In this document: positions 61,201 to 64,000 of the stretch, piece by piece
How the letters are laid out: each line of letters begins with the position of its first letter
How positions within the stretch are numbered: position 1 is the stretch's first letter
Origin: Spongilla lacustris
Lineage: Eukaryota; Porifera; Demospongiae; Spongillida; Spongillidae
Length of the DNA: 64,000 bases
Direction: 5' to 3'
NCBI GenBank assembly: GCA_949361645.1
Contig: OX442419.1
Location: 2,565,028 to 2,629,027 of the forward strand
Translations under genes and position numbers: made by a program
Notes under the pieces: model-generated
What the model was told of the DNA's origin: nothing
What the model saw: the letters and a program-made list of their open reading frames with translations, nothing else
Databases searched by the model: none

Positions 61201-63898
61201 CAGAGGGAGACCATGGGTGATGAGGGGGGGGGGGGGGGGGGGGGGGGAACCGTCTGTACAGAGATAATATATAAATTATATATATATTATCTCTGGTCTG
61301 TAGCACCATTGCCATGGACTGTCGGACCGGTTATAGCCCCGGCAGACCATTTACGGCGTGACACCCACCAGCAGCTACATGTCGGACAAAATGACTCTAG
61401 ATCTATTACATTAGTTTGTTTAGCTTTATAGCTACCTGTTTTCTGAGTAAAAGAATCTTAGGTCCATCCGATTCACGTCTTACTTCAATTCCTGCTCACA
61501 TGCAAGCTTGCACATCGTTCCAGCCAGGAGGGTCTTGGTTTAGTTAGATTGATTATAGAGTCAGACCCCCCTTGGCTGCATGGAACGATGTGCAAGCTTG
61601 CAAATCCAACAACGGTAACATGCAGAAAGCTGCACAGATTACAGTATGCATTACGTCATTCTTCATATAGGAAAGGGGGGGGTAAGGACCCCCCCCCCCC
61701 CGCCCCCCCTTAAATCCGCCCCTGTACAAATACATGTATTCGCACGGCAGCCGACTAATTTTTAGCGGGATTTGAAGCGTAAAGTGTGAAAGCTTCTGGA
61801 GCGGAGCCTCAGACCCCGATGGGGGAGCTTACAGCGCTCCCCCACAGCCCCTAACCCTAACCCTAACCCTAACCCTAACCCTAACCCTAAAATCTATATA
61901 TACAACCTATTGTACATGTACTTTGGAATATTTAACTATGGCGGATCGTTGAAGGGGTGCCGCATATCGATCGTTATATGCCCTTCAATACTACAGGAAA
62001 GTCTGGAAGCAAGAAATTTACTATTCTACCTGGTTTTAGCATGTTTCTACGCAATTATGCTATGTTTTGTGACATTTAAAGTGCAAAGCGGGAGCTTGCA
62101 GAGCTCCCCCATACCCCTTGCTGGTGGTAGGCGTGGCCTGCCACGCCCTTGCACTTATACCCCCCCGCTCCTAAATCCTGGATCCGCCCTAGTCTCGGCC
62201 CCAGACCCAACGGACGCAGCTGCGGATGGATTACATCACCGCTACGCGTCAGTAGCGGTGATGTAATCTACTGACGCGTAGCGGTGATGTAATCCATCCG
62301 CAGCTGCGTCCGTTGGGTCTGAGGCCGATACTAGATCCGCCCCTGGGAATGGAGCTGGTTTCTGACACAGCATAATATGATATTCCTCCTCACTTCCAAC
62401 AGCCACATCCTCTGCCACAACTACCACTCTCCCATCAGACACAGCCTCACTCCCAGCAGCCACAACCACTCATAACTTAGGGGACTAACAACTACCAAGA
62501 TCGATCCACTCCTCCCTCTTCCCCTGTCAAAAATTGCTGGCAAAAGCCAGTAGCACAAAGACTTTCCCGACCCAGTCAGAAGACTGACGAACACATCCTG
62601 GCCCTTCACGAAACTTTCTATAACCATCGTAGCCAAGTTCGTGAACAGCTAAACATATTACTAGTATGTCGACGTCCATGTTGAGCGCGTGACTTCATGT
62701 ATGAATTCTATCAAAAATGCAAATCACCGCATGCCTGCAATTTGATTGTACCATTGAAATTCCAACGGCGGGACCGCCCACTGGTCAGCAACTGCGGTTT
62801 GAGGGTCTGGGTACGAGACAATGCCTATCTACAGACATGATAACGCCTCACTGTGTTATTATTACTCATCAAGTGCAGGGTCAAAATTCCAACCCTATAG
62901 CATGCGTGGTGCAGTATGGCAGTCATTTACAAGCATGCAGTTAAAAAGAATTCGTCACGTGATACATCCACCGGCTGCCGCACACGGCACACCCCATTAC
63001 ATCTGAACCATCACTCTAGCGTGTATGCAGTGCAGTGCAATATTGAATGTACTAACCAACAAGGCAACGACATATTCCAATAAAATGTAGCCCAATTGCT
63101 TTTTGTTCTATACGCCAAAATGTGTGCGGCTAGTGTAATATCGGTCAGCCGTGTACCGTGCATGGTCCGTGGAACGGAAAAGTTAAGTGCGTGCATATGG
63201 CAAACAGTAAAATACGAAGGATACTTACATGGATGAGAACTCTGACATACTGTCCTAAGGCTTGTACATATTTATCGATAAAATATGGCTCCACACCTGC
63301 ATTTTTGTACAAATGTAAGGGTTTTAAGGTTCACATCAGTAACCCGTTGTACATACCCAGCGTAGGAGAGATTCCTTCATCTTCATATTCATCTTTTGCA
63401 AATCTGCGAGAAAGGCTGATGATTGAAGTTTAAATGATGCAATGAGGATTTTTAAAAATATGCATGCATGCACCTGGACTTTCCAGTGTTCACATTTCCC
63501 GCCGTGATCAGCACAATTGCCACATTTGGTTGTTTAGATTCCTCCATTGGGAAGCCTATATGATGCACTATCCATAACTCCTGCATGCATATCAGTATAA
63601 GGCAAGTATGCTTGTATCATTGAAATGCTTTTCTAAAGTTAATTATACAAGGAGAAATGAATTGGAAGTAAATAACATAAGTGTATCATTCAGAATACCA
63701 GCACCAGAATGGATAACTGCAAGCTTGAATGAAATAGTGTGTAACAAGTATGACAATAGTATTAGCTTCAACTATAGTAGCGCCTAAAAAAAAGGGAACT
63801 AAAATTTGATTTCGGGGGGGGGGGGGGGGGGGGGGGGGGGAGGGGAGGGAGGAGGAGATCATTCAAACGTACTTACTGCATGAACTTTGCATAGCCAT
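58215..63898 (-). CDS. Rab-like small GTPase gene B, eight exons
   Basis: Exons 63877-63898, 63474-63555, 63357-63415, 63229-63296, 59464-59536, 59179-59291, 58729-58811 and 58215-58425: GT-AG, phases matching, 711 bases, 236 residues. Motifs: P-loop GNVNTGKS, SRRFAKDEYEDE in switch I, DTAGQEKY, YYNQAHG, LLVYDVTD, NKTD and ETSAKSG. It ends in a Cys-rich CCCNCALL, a CaaX box with final Leu that favours geranylgeranylation, after a Pro/Glu-rich tail. All seven introns sit at the same places and phases as in gene A, and the 73-, 113- and 83-base middle exons are the same length, so the genes are paralogues. A second Met two codons on could also start. The 3.7-kb intron at 59537-63228 is full of mobile DNA. 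Likely a membrane-anchored trafficking GTPase; partner unknown. Confidence 0.83.
60255..60450 (+). repeat. Dispersed GGGGCGGAT repeat, internal piece
   Basis: Shares GTGGGGCCTGGGGCGAAGC and downstream TATAGCATGAAAATG, AGAAAACTCTT and TTCACAATGCTATGG blocks with 11340-11525. It lies in the long intron of Rab-like gene B. Confidence 0.7.
60490..60660. repeat. GGTCCCCC/GGACCATC repeats
   Basis: About eight diverged units of GGTCCCCC(C/G)GGACCATC in both orientations; related text recurs at 61180-61350. It resembles, but does not match, the subterminal repeats of the Ginger-type element. Confidence 0.65.
61224..61247. repeat. Poly-G run
   Basis: About 24 consecutive G. Confidence 0.95.
61640..61726 (-). 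repeat. Dispersed repeat end, inverted orientation
   Basis: CCCCCCTTAAATCCGCCCCTG is the imperfect reverse complement of the CAGGGGCGGATCCAGG end seen at 5950 and 11217. Confidence 0.65.
61849..61889. repeat. Interstitial telomere-like (CCCTAA)n
   Basis: About seven exact CCCTAA units, the metazoan telomere repeat, inside the long intron of Rab-like gene B. Two shorter pieces lie at about 48838 and 50188. Confidence 0.95.
62189..62334. repeat. Near-perfect hairpin, 67-base arms
   Basis: Arms 62189-62255 and 62268-62334 are reverse complements with about two mismatches. The 12-base loop repeats part of the arm (CGGTGATGTAAT). ATCCGCCC text lies just outside both ends. Confidence 0.9.
62421..62636 (-). 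pseudogene. RecQ-like helicase N-terminal fragment
   Basis: A 71-residue frame with FVKGQDVFVSLLTGSGKS (Walker A, motif I) and ILVVVSPL (motif Ia region), the pattern at the start of RecQ-type DEAD/H helicases. The frame then loses similarity, and no later helicase motif follows. It sits in the long intron of Rab-like gene B, beside the hairpin and repeat ends, so it is probably a gene fragment carried by a mobile element. Confidence 0.6.
63814..63856. repeat. Poly-G run and G-rich tract
   Basis: About 27 G, then AGGGGAGGGAGGAGGAG, in the first intron of Rab-like gene B, about 20 bases from exon 1. Confidence 0.95.
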
Positions 63899-64000
63899 GA
63901 ATCTGAATAGTTAGAGATAAGCATACATAACATGCTTATCCAGATGTAGCACAGACATATAAGTACTATGTATATAATTAGCATTATAATTATACTTTCG

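Noticed and set aside
61849..61889. Chromosome end
   Set aside because: The telomere-like units are followed by more than 2 kb of ordinary sequence including exons of Rab-like gene B.

Overview
This is eukaryotic nuclear DNA from an intron-rich metazoan. It is AT-rich, with short exons and GT-AG introns, many microsatellites, small fold-back elements and decayed transposons, and one 200-base assembly gap. A RING/TRAF/CAP-Gly/kinase protein, an LRR-GPCR, a ubiquitin-like RBR protein and divergent Rab-like GTPases fit a demosponge (Amphimedon-like) best. That identification is inference from gene content; no rRNA or mitochondrial marker is present.

Layout. 1-340 (-): first part of a carbonyl-reductase-like SDR gene, cut by the window edge. 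632-3724 (-): an eight-exon Rab-like GTPase. 5391-5726 (-): a broken kinase C-terminal fragment. 8953-10494 (-): an intronless multi-pass membrane protein. 11640-12290 (+): remains of a Gypsy-type integrase gene. 14650-15205: a 19-20 base minisatellite. 17352-22201 (-): a five-exon gene whose splice phases fit one chain of 929 residues with RING-like, TRAF zinc finger, MATH, CAP-Gly, coiled-coil and protein kinase parts. 24613-33604: a 9-kb block bounded by 1.15-kb near-identical inverted repeats, containing a decayed non-LTR retrotransposon and ending at the gap. 34154-38285: a 4.1-kb Ginger-type DNA transposon with matching GAAC target-site duplications, carrying integrase, Ulp1-like protease and PHD finger remains. 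38784-44605 (+): an LGR-like leucine-rich-repeat GPCR. 46236-46770: a palindrome around an array of CACGTG motifs. 48233-48430 (-): a ubiquitin-like terminal exon. 48640-54100: nested direct and inverted duplications, including a 2.9-kb palindromic element. 54148-55220 (+): a ubiquitin-like/RBR gene. 55512-57541 (+): a second retrotransposon copy. 58215-63898 (-): a second Rab-like GTPase with the same intron plan as the first; its 3.7-kb intron holds a helicase fragment, telomere-like repeats and a perfect hairpin.

Several genes are signalling or ubiquitin genes (TRAF-like E3/kinase fusion, RBR, ubiquitin-like exon, Rab-like pair, LGR-like receptor). Paralogues within the window (two Rab-like genes, two ubiquitin-like genes, kinase gene plus fragment) point to local duplication. 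Multi-exon models below were assembled by hand from splice sites and reading phase; none has transcript support here.
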